64,000 bases of DNA from the NCBI GenBank assembly GCA_009760855.2, contig WPIO01000010.1, positions 636,501 to 700,500 on the forward strand, given 5' to 3'. Shown in pieces: positions 25,151 through 35,342 of this stretch. A program made the translations under genes and the position numbers. Source of the DNA: Cristatella mucedo (lineage: Eukaryota > Bryozoa > Phylactolaemata > Cristatellidae). Position 1 is the stretch's first letter. Each line of letters begins with the position of its first letter. Below the pieces are notes generated by a model. The model was not told where the DNA came from, did not search any database, and saw only the letters and a program-made list of their open reading frames with translations.

Positions 25151-26309
25151 CTCTCTATCTTCGTCTCTCTATATCCGCCTCTCTCTTTCTCTATCTCCGT
25201 CTCTCTCTCTCTCTCTCTCTCTATCTCCGTCTGTCTGTCTCTCTCTCTTTCCATCTATCTCTCTCTCTCTATCTATCTATCTATCTCTATCTCTGCCTCT
25301 CAGTCTCCTTCTCTCTTCTGCCTCCGTCTCCCCCTGTATCAGTCTGTCTCCCTCTCCTTCTGTCTGTCTGTCTGTCTCTGTGTGTCTCTGTGGGTCTCTA
25401 TGTCTCCTTTTGTCTCCCTCTCCCTCTTTCTTGCTGTCTCTCTCTTTCTCTCTCATCATGCACTTCGGAGCAGCATTCCTGACGGCTACTGCATCGCGCA
25501 AGGAAAATGCCAAGAAAGAGATCAACACCAGTGCACTACTATCGTTCGGTCTAATGCTGTTGTCGCACAAAGGTGATTTTTCCTAAAAGAAATAAGGCAG
25601 AATATGAGAGAAGAAAGAATGAGCGAAAGTTTGCAGTCGGACTTTCACCTCCAAGTCAGAGTGGCTTGCTGCTCGCCGCAGCTTGGAGCAGCGTGAGCAG
25701 TTCTCTGCACTTCTCAGCTTTTCTTTCAATTATTTTTTTTTACCGGCGAGTCGCTATCGTTGCAAGTATAGGTCCGTTTCTTCTCGTCGGGGAACCCGCA
25801 GCAAGTTCAGCGGAGCTATCGAACACTTGTTGACTGAAACGACCAAATTAGTCCGTTACTATTTAGTTTGGATTTTAATTTCGGTTTTGCTCGTTTGGCA
25901 GAGACTACTAAAGAGCGCCGCGTATTCTACTTTTAACTAACTAGGTCTTTTTAATTGTATAGCTTGCACACATTCTGACAGCATTAAAACAGCACATTGT
26001 GCATTCGAGAGTGTGCATAAGAGAAGCTGGAACTGCCATTTGATGAGAGATCTTCCCCATTTTTTAATATTACTTACCTTTCTTTGGTCTAATGCGGCTG
26101 TCACTTAACGGTAGTGGCAACCGTATTTTTCTCGTTCCAAAAAGCAATCGCAATTGCGTAAGTCTTAAGCAGTTTAATACTCATTCTTATGCAGACACCA
26201 CGCGATGGGAGAGCAAAATTATCCTTGTTTCGCAATGATAATTAACATTAACCACTCTCAAATGACCTGCTCTCTTTTTTATGATGCTGGAAGCCGCTTT
26301 AAAGGCACC
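24931..26309. other. CT-rich tract and unassigned DNA
   Basis: 25082-25147 is uninterrupted (CT)n and 25147-25460 an imperfect pyrimidine tract; the 179-codon Leu-Ser frame across it is spurious. 25460-26309 has no recognised gene; a frame at 25573-25833 (+) is unidentified. Confidence 0.7.
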
Positions 26310-26429
26310 GCCGTTCTGCGATCCTGCGTGTGCTACGAAAAATGGTAACCCAGCTCGTGCGCCTGGTACTCATAAAAGTCGGCTGCAAAATCTAAGCATT
26401 CGAAATCGCTTAGGCTTTTGAGTCGAGGT

Positions 26430-26760
26430 AAAGCTGGAATGCGAGCCTAATGCAATAAGCTAAGCCGTGCAGACGAGTCGTGGGCTGCCATGCGTTTGCG
26501 GAGAGCAGTTAGCTACAAGCGTCTGAATTGCCCTCTCGATGAACAAGCATCTGGCGTTCGACGCGTTCAGTTTCATAGACACTTTTAGCATCCTATTTAC
26601 AATCGCCATGACTTAGGCTGCAAAAGTCGGCGTCGGGGTTTGCAACGTCAAAAGCAACTCTTCGTCTACGCGTGATTCCAGCCAGCGTCAGCCAGTCTGC
26701 TCCTAGTCACATTCGGGATAAGAAGCTTCGATTTGTGGTTTCAAGCAAGAAATTTCTAAT
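26430..26760 (-). pseudogene. Broken counterpart of the 2742-3116 frame
   Basis: Same-frame match to the left-copy ORF (ELLLTLQTPTPTFAA, SMKLNASNARCLFIERAIQ) but with at least four stop codons. Decayed. Confidence 0.35.
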
Positions 26761-27064
26761 GGATCTCTCACCGCTAGTGTGGACGTAGGCGATGAGGAAG
26801 GTAGCATGAACGAACAGCACACGGAAGGGAGATCTCCCGGGGTTCGGCATAGTTCGAGGCAGCAGGGGTCACGAATTCACCGCGAGAGCAGCCCTAAGGT
26901 TTCGGAGGTGAGTTTTCTTCTATCGCTCGTCGCTTGTGTGGAGATTACACGTGGCCCCGCCCGACGCGCCACCCTGCCTCTTGGTAGCAAATGTTGCTTC
27001 ATGATTGCCCGAACTGGCTTCCGCGGGGGGGGGGGGAGGCTCGCCTGCGCGGTACCCAATATAC

Positions 27065-27066
<2 letters not shown>

Positions 27067-27162
<96 letters not shown>
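27067..27162. repeat. (TA)n followed by (TTTA)n microsatellite
   Basis: About 21 TA units, then about 13 TTTA units, lying between the two copies of the internally duplicated block of the right segment. Confidence 0.95.
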
Positions 27163-28529
27163 TAAAGCAATGTGAGTTTTCTTCTGTTGCTCTTCCCTTG
27201 AGGACATGAGACCCCGCCGAACGCGTCGCCATCCCGTTCCTGCCCCCCCCCCGGGTCCGGGTTACGAACGTTGCTTCGCGAGTGCACCGTCGACCTGGGT
27301 AGCCCCGGGGACCGGTCTGCGTGGCTGGCATAAAAAACAGCGAGTCAGTTAAAAGGCATGTCGCAGTCGAAGCTCCAAGTGAAGTCTGCTACGGCTTCAA
27401 CTAATCTTTGGAGGCCGTAGTTAGCGTTGCCGCGGGGTTTGTAGCTTTGCCTTTAATGCGAAGCATTAGGCTTTCTAATTTTTCTAATTTCGTCTACGGA
27501 AACTTCCTCGTCTCCTGAACCAAAGTTTGACAAAGTTGCTAATGCGCTTTGGTTCAGACTCACCAAAAATAGAATGTAACTACATTCCAGGAAGGCGCTG
27601 CGTCAGTATGTAAAAATCAGTATCTGTTTCTGAAAGGTAGCTATTTTTGGAACGGATATGCTGCAATATTTTTTGTATCGGCGGGAGTAGAAAGGTGGGG
27701 CAGAGCGGTGCACCTAGGAAGCGCGTCTGAGCGCTTAGTTTCCAGAGGGGACAGCACCCAGCTTAGAGTGGCGCTAAAACGGCATTCCGTACTGCGTCCC
27801 TTAAGCTGGAGGCCCGTCAACCACGTGGTATTGGCGGCAGCGACGGAATTACGGGAAAGTTTACCCTTTGTTAAAATCAACTCTAACGTCGCCAGCTAAA
27901 CTTCAGCTACCTATAGCTACTAATTTCATTAAGTCACTGAAGAGTGTTAAGATTTGGCCATGTTGCTTTGAGTTATGTGTTCTGTTATTGCGGCCTGGGA
28001 CGGCACGAGATCGTCGGAGCGACAGCGTTACAAATTTCTAAAAGGTTCCATAGCACCCTAAGCGTAACAAATGTATATATAGGCGCTCTAATACGCCAGA
28101 CGGTGTACTTCGCTTAACGGCTTAAATGGTAAAATCAGTAGGAGGTCGACGCATTGACGCAAAGCAGTAGCAAAACAGTCGTTAAAAAACAATAGAGAAT
28201 GAGATAGGGAAATTATAGCAATGCGACTTATTGAACACTAAGAATCGACCACTGTTGTCCTGCCGCCGCTATAAGAAGAATTTTGTGCGAAGAGATATTT
28301 CATTGCAGGTTGCTAACATCGGAGAGATGTGGGACGTTTCTATGAAACGCCAAGCTGCTTTTCCTAAATTCGAAAACTCTGAATTGTCTCCTGTGAACGA
28401 CGGTTACCAGGAAATTAGTTCACTGCATGGGCTGGACATCAGTTTTGGCTCAGGCTACACAACACCTGGCGGCTCAGTCATAAACCTCTCCGCTTCTCTC
28501 GCAGAATCGTCTAGCACGCCAGATGTTTG

Positions 28530-29057
28530 ATGCTTGGAATCCGGGTGCAAGCAGCGAGCTCCGTATTGATGCACGAACGTATTGAGGTCAGAGCCGTTGT
28601 AGGACGAGTAGCTGAGCTTTCAAAAACTGTGGAAGCGTGCCTGGGTCCGCGGTACGCAGGAGGTGACACCGAATTAGACGTCCACAATGACGATGAGGTT
28701 GCGACTGTGAGGGCTGTGCGGCGGCAGGATCAAGAAGGCAGTGAGACCACTTCTCAGCAGGAAGATCTGAGCTCTGAGATAGCGCTACAATTTCAGGTGA
28801 TCATTGAGTTTCTCGTGGAACGGCTAAAGCTACAGCATGAGCGTCACTTGGAATGGATGCTGCAGTCGATCGAGTCTGCCACCGAACGGTGCCGCTCTCT
28901 AAGCACCATCAAGAAAGACAGAGCTAGAGCTGAGAAAGACAACGTCACGTTACGTAGGAGCTGGCTTGAACTCACTGCCAGACGTCAACGTCGGAGAGCG
29001 AGTGAGCTGAGTGCTCTGGCATTTCGGTTATCGAGCACGAGCGCTGCAAACACCTGA
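28530..29057 (+). CDS. Coiled-coil-like ORF, unrecognised (possibly decayed)
   Basis: A 175-codon open frame from ATG at 28530, unrecognised. It is charged and heptad-rich: ERIEVRAVVGRVAELSKTVE near residues 17-36, an acidic Asp/Glu patch, then FLVERLKLQHERHLEWMLQ and a basic tail RRQRRRASEL. The left copy of the duplication encodes the same series of segments, broken by frameshifts, and has a stop within a few codons of this one, which supports this being a true C-terminus. An upstream block (VANIGEMWDVSMKRQ, from about 28310) sits after an acceptor-like TTTCATTGCAG in both copies and may be a preceding exon. Nothing shows it is still expressed. Confidence 0.4.
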   Translation: MLGIRVQAASSVLMHERIEVRAVVGRVAELSKTVEACLGPRYAGGDTELDVHNDDEVATVRAVRRQDQEGSETTSQQEDLSSEIALQFQVIIEFLVERLKLQHERHLEWMLQSIESATERCRSLSTIKKDRARAEKDNVTLRRSWLELTARRQRRRASELSALAFRLSSTSAANT

Positions 29058-29894
29058 GAGATCCCTAGTTTGTCCTTACGAACTGCACAACCGGCTGAAC
29101 AACTGAATGGCACCGTAGCTGAAATAGCTGAGGTGCACACAACTAATTCATTGGCTACCTGTGAGAGCATTGGCCAAATGTCCAACTTGCGGCCATCGGG
29201 AAGCTCCGGCTCAGGTCGTGTGTCAGTATGTCGAAGACTGTTGGCCTGCTTCCTGCCGAACCGGAATTAACAGCTCAGCCAACTGGGACGCCATTGCCTC
29301 TGCAGTCAACTAAGCTTCACTACTAATTACGATGTTAAGACTATCTTAAAACTAGAGACCTTCTCTTTCCATTTTTCACCTATTTACTTTACATCCCTCA
29401 AACTCTTTCGTTCTCTCTGCATGCTTCTAGTGTCAGCGTGCCAGACTGGGTTTTTTCAAACCTTTTATCGGTTTTTTATTTTCGTTGCTTCAAAACGATC
29501 CTATGCCAGCTCGGTTGAAATATCTACCAAATATAAGTTAATTACACTAATAACAATGGATCGTTTGAATGGCATCCTAAGATAACTTGATCGCTAACGC
29601 AATGCTTTGCAAATCATTAGAAAATAACGTATCCATAAGAGTTAGTGGCAGACATGGTATGAAACATGTAAGAAGCAGAATGAAACATGGGAAAACAGCG
29701 AGTGCCGTGCAATCGCCGCCATACTAAAGTAATAAACATGTCATAAACATGAAGACATTTATGAGCACCAGTTGGTAGGACCTCAGGCTTGTAGCATGCA
29801 ATGAATAATGGCAAGTGCCTATTCAAAATAAAGTGAAGCTAAAACAACAAGTTTGCTACTGCAAAGTTGGAGCTGACCAGTACAGATGAGATTT

Positions 29895-30305
29895 AAAACA
29901 ACAATAAAAGCAATAATACGCTGTATTGCGTCCTCTGAAGCATTATCTTTTCCGCTTTCTTTATGTACATGCATTGCAAGCATGATAACACTGATAACAC
30001 GGTTATTTTGCTTTGTGTCAGCACGCATAAGCACAAAAAGGATAAATAATAAGGGCCCGGCAGAAGCTGCAAGAAATGTGTGAGTTTTTAGCTTATTTGT
30101 AACTGCCGTAAAGCAAGGGAATGTCTGACGTCGATTGGGAGTCATTTCCAGGATTTTGGAACATAAGAGCCAAAGGCAGAGTCGTCAAGCGATCAGAGAT
30201 CGGTTCGAGGCATAGGTAAGCGACTTGAGTCAGAAGAGCTACTGGTAAGATCCCGAGTCTGATTGGAGAGTATGTCTTATATGTAGGCTGGAGCAAGAGA
30301 ATGGA
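29895..30305 (-). mobile_element. Old, diverged LINE 3' fragment (L2/CR1-type)
   Basis: Reverse-orientation match to the family 3' UTR (CAGCACGCATAAGCACAAAAAGG near 30019) and ORF2 end (GGGAGTCATTTCCAGGATTTTGGA near 30138). More diverged than the other copies. Confidence 0.65.
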
Positions 30306-30692
30306 GATGCAAGGTTGTTGCAGGTAACGACCGTAGCCGGTTGCGAGTTGTAGAATTTAGCGCATACAAGCTGGAGGCTCAATCAGCAAGCCATTTAAAT
30401 TTATCGAGAAGGGCACCTAGACGACCGGATGCGGTGGACCTGGTAGAGCGAGAAGAAGTCACTGGAGATCGGATTTGCAAGGTTACGCAAGCGAGTCAAA
30501 TGACCTTCATGCCGGACTGGGGCTCTTGAAATCCATTTGACGTTTGCCAGCGTGCCACTAAAGCTCTGAGAGAGGTGGTGCGGTATGGCTACTATGGCTT
30601 TAATGACAGACCAGACGAGCCGATGAGTTTTACGCCAGTTGAAGTCGACTAATGGCACGAGCTGGAGGTCCTGACTGGAAGGAATTACCAGA
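30306..30692. other. No gene recognised
   Basis: Unique-looking DNA between two LINE fragments; no exon or repeat identified. Confidence 0.3.
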
Positions 30693-31415
30693 AAGTTGGT
30701 CCACGCATTCGTGACATCCCGTCTCGACTTCTGCAACTCACTGCTTACTGGCCCACCAGCATGTGCGATCAGGCGATTGAAGCTGGTGCAAAACTCCGCA
30801 GCTAGGCTTGTCCTTCGTGAACGTCGCAGTTGCCACATCACACCACTTCTCGCCGACCTGCACTGGCTCCCAGTCAAGCAACGGGTTGACTTCAAGGTTT
30901 TGTCGCGCACTTTTAGGTCACTTCGTTCTTTGGCCCCAGCCTATCTCTCACATATGCTCCCCCATCAGGCCAAGCATCGTACCACCTGCTTTTCGGGATC
31001 CAACAGTCTACAAATACCTCGTACAAACCTCAAATCCTTTGGAGACCGTGCTTTTAGTTCATATGCTCCCAAAGCTTGAAACTCCCTCCCGACCTGCGTC
31101 AGAACATCCCCTGACCTGACCACATTTAAAAAGAACTTAAAAACACACCTATTTAGGACAGCATTTAGTGGCCCCCTGTGATTCGTCCTTGATTAGCTCA
31201 TGCGTGCTAACACTGTGCATGCTGCCACTAACCACATTTGCATGCTGACCCTGTGCATGTCACCCCTAACCATGTTATTCATTTTGTTTGTTTATCAAGC
31301 ATGATTTTACTCACCATTCAATTGCATTTCCATTTGCAGCAAATGTAAAGCGCCTAGAAAGAGATTAAGTTCTCTGAGGGCGCTTTATCAAGTGCATTGT
31401 TATTATTATTATTAT
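30693..31415 (+). mobile_element. L2/CR1-type LINE, well-preserved 3' end
   Basis: The best-preserved C-terminus of the family: an open frame 30696-31079 with SRLDFCNSLLTGPPACAIR, LADLHWLPVKQRVDFKV, LPHQAKHRTTCFSG and FGDRAFSSYAPKA. A single TGA replaces the Trp of AWNSLP, after which TFKKNLKTHLFRTAFSG is still readable to the stop near 31181. The 3' UTR ends with AGATTAAGTTCTCTGAGGGC and ATTATTATTATTATAG. Relatively young compared with the others. Confidence 0.9.
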
Positions 31416-33005
31416 AGAAAATAGATTCGATGTCACGAGCACATGCGAGATTAATGGTAAATCATCAAAAGATTTTAATTTAGTGCGAGGGACGGCCAGA
31501 TGACTAGACACATTACATTACATAAATAGACAAGGGGAAGCGGAACGGGCAAGGCGAAACCAGGGGTGGCAGCTTCCACCCCTGGCCCTGTAGGGAGCCG
31601 AGTCCGACACCCGGCCGGCGGCGCACCTGTGAGGCGGCTGGCCCCTAGGCGCTTGGCTAGACTGTACGACACCCATAAGCAATGGTGGGGGACTTCTCCA
31701 GACGTCACCCGTGCCACCCCGGAGCTCCGATCCTGGCTTCGCCTCTGGTTAGGAGCGAGAAAGTCGCATGGGTATACTGGTGCAATGCAAGTGAAGTTAC
31801 CTCAAAGCCAGACTGAGTGTTTTAGAATCGATTCCATACTTAATAGAGGGCAATTGAGGCACAGATAGAAGAGGTGTGATGTGGTACCTAAGCTGGTGAA
31901 GTCAACCCAGACGAGCCTTAAATTTGGCACCATTTGTATTTAGCACACAGTCCATGAGCCAGGCTAGTTATGCCTAAATAAAACAGCAAGTATTTAGCTT
32001 GAACATTTTGGATGACATGAGTTATCCGGCCACCTCTTTTTTCGGTGATGAGAAAAAGTTTGTGTCAGGCGCCATGAAGCATTTGGCGGTAAATGCATTA
32101 AACGAGTAAAGGGTACGTGATGCCGTATATTGGCTGTACAGCAAGTGAGTGTTGAGGTCTCATCGAAATTTGTGAAGGCTTGATAATAATACGGTAGCTG
32201 AGCCACGGACAGTGGATCTGGGAGCAGGCATTTAGTCACTTGCAATTGTTGCTGCAGCGTTGCATCACAGGGAAGGATGATATCACCTTTCCGGTCAGCC
32301 AAAAAGCCCCATTTCTAGTGGGCAACAAAGGGTTGATAGGGGTAGCAGGAGACTTTATTTCGGGTGCTTTAAGCCTTAGCCTGTCCTGGCGGCACTTATT
32401 TAGCATACTCATTTTACTTCAGTACGAGTTAGTACGATCGGCGTAGCTTTTAAATGAACAGCTGGCATTATCGCCGGAGAATTCTTAGTTTGCTGTTCAG
32501 TCAACAAGAATTACCAACTCAGAGGCTTAGATAGTTAGAGAAATAACTACGTTTTCTTCATGTGTATAGTAGAGAGATAATTACTTTATTAAAAATAGTT
32601 CTAACGGGTTTTCTGGATTCTTGTACCCAGCAGCTTAGAGATTAACTCAGAAATAGTCCCTTACTTATGATGGTTGAATTTAGCATTAATGCCTGTAGCC
32701 CCACTGGCAACACTCGTGCAGAATTCCGGGCATCAGCAGTTGTGAGCTCTTTTTCGCCACATTTATAGATACCACTCATCGCTAAGGTCACATTTTCAAT
32801 AAATATTCCAAAGCGACTTTATACTACGCAAGATCTTAGCTGTCTTGAGACAAATGAAGTTGCTCAACTAGCCTTATTCTAGGCGTGAATTTCCATCTAT
32901 TGATGGGCGCTCATACAGCTGCGCCGGTGATTCGCAGGGTAATCTACTTTGACGCCTTTTTCCGGATTATAGATTAGCCTTTTCTAGAATATTAATACAC
33001 TGACG
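31416..33005. other. No gene recognised
   Basis: 31475-31717 is a GC-rich patch with open frames on both strands and no recognised motif; 31994-32302 (-) is a 102-codon unidentified frame. 32450-33000 is AT-rich. Confidence 0.3.
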
Positions 33006-33010
33006 CAGAG

Positions 33011-33200
33011 TGCTGTGTTTGTGCGGGCAGTCGCGAGCAGATCAAGACGGCTCAGATGGCAGATGATGCCGTTTATTGCGGAGACGCGGAACCGGGCCGC
33101 ACGGCCAGCAAGCGGGCCTGCAAGCAACTGCTGCAAGTCAGTGGGTCCACTGTCTCGACCGGAAGAGCTCGTTGGGTGGATAAGCCAGGCAGACCCAACA
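33011..33200 (-). repeat. 3' LTR (190 bp)
   Basis: Direct repeat of 34232-34415. It has two extra ATG trinucleotides (near 33055-33068) and about 10 substitutions relative to the other LTR. The terminal TG/CA dinucleotides are intact; the left end reads TGCTG instead of TGTTG on the plus strand. Confidence 0.92.
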
Positions 33201-33212
33201 TTCTCTCTTCCC
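33201..33212 (-). promoter_or_regulatory. Polypurine tract
   Basis: GGGAAGAGAGAA on the element strand, ending exactly at the first base of the 3' LTR, the usual site for plus-strand priming. Confidence 0.8.
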
Positions 33213-33330
33213 AAAAGTGGCCGACTGAGCATCGGTTGGCTGCTAGAGGCCACGGGAAACCTGATCGTAAGAGGCACACCAAACCACGGCTTTTTGTGAC
33301 CAGCTTGATGAGTATGCCACCAGCTTTAAG

Positions 33331-34190
33331 TCACCGCAGTGGCATAGGCAGCGCCTTTCTCCCACAATCGGGATTGGGCGCGTGCCTCCTCCCATTTGCC
33401 GCGAGGGTTTCGGCAGTCTCCGTCGCCTTGGCGACTGCTTCTACATCGCCGGCTCTTCTTGCCCGCATAGCAGCTCTGGCAGCACTAACCGGCTTCGTAA
33501 CAGGGCCGACCGGCGTAGCAGCGCTTCCCGTATCGCCGAACTCGACCGCTGCTGCCTTCACGCGGACGTCCGTCATCGGCAGGCAGGCCGTCCTGTGGGC
33601 CGCCGCCGTCGCAGATATCGTCCCCGTATACTGGCACACTCTTGTGCACAACCTCACGGATTGCCGTTTCGTGGACCAGCGCCTTCTCTTCCACAGCCTC
33701 GCAAGCCGCCGCCCGACAGGCCACTATGGTCCAGGCCGCCGCAGGTTGCTCATCCGCCGTCGCCGCCACTTGCTGCGGCTCTGGCAAAGTCCTGACAGGC
33801 ACTCGTGGCACAGACACGTTAGACGGCAGAAAATTTGTCCCGTTACTAGAGCTTATATCAAAGCTGAGTGAGCTCTTACAAATGCGACCTGAACAAGAAC
33901 ATCCTCCGCAAATGTAGCAAACCTCAGGCATAGAGGCAGAGGATGGAGGAAGAATCCTACTGACAAGTGCCACCAGGTCCAGTAGCTGGAGTTCCGCCGG
34001 TTTACGCGGAGCTACCTCCAGCTTGAGCATGGAATAAAACTTATCCGGAAGGATGCTTTTAAGCATTGCATTTCGTCGGGTCTCCTCTGAAATGTTTTTC
34101 TCCTCGCACAAGCTCTCAGCAATTGCGACGTAGTCTGCATACGTCTGCTCCCCGGACGCTGGCGGAGCTCACGTACCAGATTGAGTCGTA
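33331..34190 (-). pseudogene. Ty3/gypsy-type gag fragment plus Ala-rich frame
   Basis: Near 34150-34185 LVRELRQRPG is readable, then after a frameshift GEQTYADYVAIAESLCEEKN leads into the open frame 33485-34111, which includes MLKSILPDKFYSMLKLE and VAPRKPAELQLLDLVALV. These match the capsid region of Ty3/gypsy Gag proteins (xVAPxKPxELxxxELV). A zinc-knuckle-like motif follows: C-x2-C-x4-C-x4-C (CYICGGCSCSGRIC), where the expected His is Cys. After that the sequence becomes Ala/Glu-rich and unrecognised, and an overlapping second frame (33331-33657) continues to 33331 in a different phase. There is no pol homology. Confidence 0.75.
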
Positions 34191-34210
34191 TTCCAAGTAA
34201 CGTGTTTTAC

Positions 34211-34230
34211 GAATCCCATTCTCGTCGCCA
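34211..34230 (-). promoter_or_regulatory. Primer-binding site, tRNA-Ser(GCU)-like
   Basis: TGGCGACGAGAATGGGATTC starts one base inside the 5' LTR. It is complementary to the 3' end of animal tRNA-Ser(GCU) (..GAATCCCATCCTCGTCG plus CCA) with one mismatch. The tRNA sequence is from general knowledge. Confidence 0.8.
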
Positions 34231-34231
34231 C

Positions 34232-34415
34232 TGTTGTGTTTGTGCGGGCAGTCGCGAGCAGATCAAGACGGCTCAGGCAGATGCCGTTTATTGCTGAGAC
34301 GCGGAACCGGACCGCACGGCCAGCAAGCGGGCCTGCAAGCAACTGCTGCAAGTCAGTGGGTCCACTATCTCGACCGGAAAAGCTCGGCGGGTGGATAAGC
34401 CAGCTGGACCCAACA
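34232..34415 (-). repeat. 5' LTR (184 bp)
   Basis: Perfect TGTTG...CAACA termini; see the 3' LTR for the comparison. A short LTR without an evident TATA box. Confidence 0.92.
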
Positions 34416-34420
34416 CAGAG

Positions 34421-35342
34421 CATCTGTCATTTTAGAATGGGGAGTAAATGAGAAATTTGCCACGCAGTTTCGAGATATACTCTATCTTTAACGCACACCC
34501 GATAAGTAATTTAATGTAACTTAACTCCTTTGTAACTCAACAAAAGCCACAAAGACCGAGACGGTGTTACGCAGGAGGGTTTTCTGCAGCTCACTCAAAG
34601 CCAAAAAATAATAGTAATGTACCCAGGCTAGGTTCGGTTGGCTGGTACAGGACGGCTGTAATGTGGTAAGGGTCACCAATTAGGCCGGGGTCTGACCTAT
34701 GGCGTGTGCAGCGACGAGGGGCTCTTGGGTATGAGAAGTTGGCCGAATAAGTCGTGATGTTAGGGGCTTCTGGTCTCGCCGAGTTATGCACCTGGATGGT
34801 TGCAGGCGTGCTCCGGCGATACGATCACGCACGCAAGGCAGCGAGTACCCAAGGCCCTAGCGGAGCTGGATAGCACGCTCGTTGTTGCGACTTGTACATT
34901 CCGCGTTATCCGCGTATCCTGTTCGTGGCCCCCTCCCGTGAGTTGGCGTCTTTCGGCTGAAGTTCTCGACTGTGGTATACGTCGAATCCGACTTGCCAAG
35001 CAGCTACTCAGCTAGCCGGATCTTTTACGGCGTACGCTCGTACTGTTGGAACGGAGTCGGTACAACGGCGGAACTGCGGAAGCCGACTGACCAACTAACA
35101 CGTTTGTTCGCGCGTGCTCCGTCGTCTTGCGCCCCTTTAGTGTACTTTGTATAGGACCTTCCCCTGTAGACCTGTTTAGTTCCCCTGTTGCTGTTGGTGC
35201 ATGCGATATTATAAAGAGGTCTAACCTGACGGCCGCTTGTCTTACCCTAGCTCAGCGGCATGGCGAGCGGCAGCGTGGCCGGTGTATGGCGGGAAAATAG
35301 CCTCTGATCCCTGGAACTGGGCTACAATAATACACCTGATAC
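34421..35342. other. No gene recognised
   Basis: GC-moderate DNA. A TATA-like ATTATAAAGAGG at about 35207-35218 lies in sequence with a promoter- or LTR-like look, but no terminal repeats or product were found. Confidence 0.3.

Larger units (their letters stand above)
26310..29880 (+). repeat. Segmental duplication, right copy
   Basis: Aligns in the same orientation with 2630-6740. It lacks the LINE found in the left copy: ACCTCAGGCTTGTAGCATG near 29780 is the uninterrupted junction. It contains an internal repeat: the block starting GTGAGTTTTCTTCT is present at about 26908 and again at about 27172, either side of a TA/TTTA microsatellite (27067-27162), while the left copy has it once (3225). 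Confidence 0.75.
33006..34420 (-). mobile_element. Non-autonomous LTR retrotransposon, gag only, with target-site duplication
   Basis: A complete insertion. Two LTRs (33011-33200 and 34232-34415) flank 1031 bp of internal DNA. Both outer ends carry the same 5-bp target duplication, CAGAG (33006-33010 and 34416-34420). LTRs begin TGTTG and end CAACA on the element strand (one end mutated to CAGCA). Directly inside the 5' LTR is a PBS and directly inside the 3' LTR a purine tract. The internal region holds a Ty3/gypsy-type gag fragment and an Ala-rich frame but no protease, RT, RNase H or integrase, so it needs a helper. The two LTRs differ by about 10 substitutions and 6 bp of indels, so the insertion is not recent. 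Confidence 0.9.

Noticed and set aside
25037-25576. 179-codon Leu-Ser-rich frame
   Set aside because: Translation of the CT-rich tract.
33056-33871. 271-codon plus-strand frame inside the LTR element
   Set aside because: It starts in an LTR and runs antisense to the gag frame; GC-rich stop-poor DNA explains it.
34421-35342. Second LTR element next to 33006-34420
   Set aside because: A TATA-like site and a GGTGACCC motif suggested it, but no paired terminal repeats or coding remains were found.
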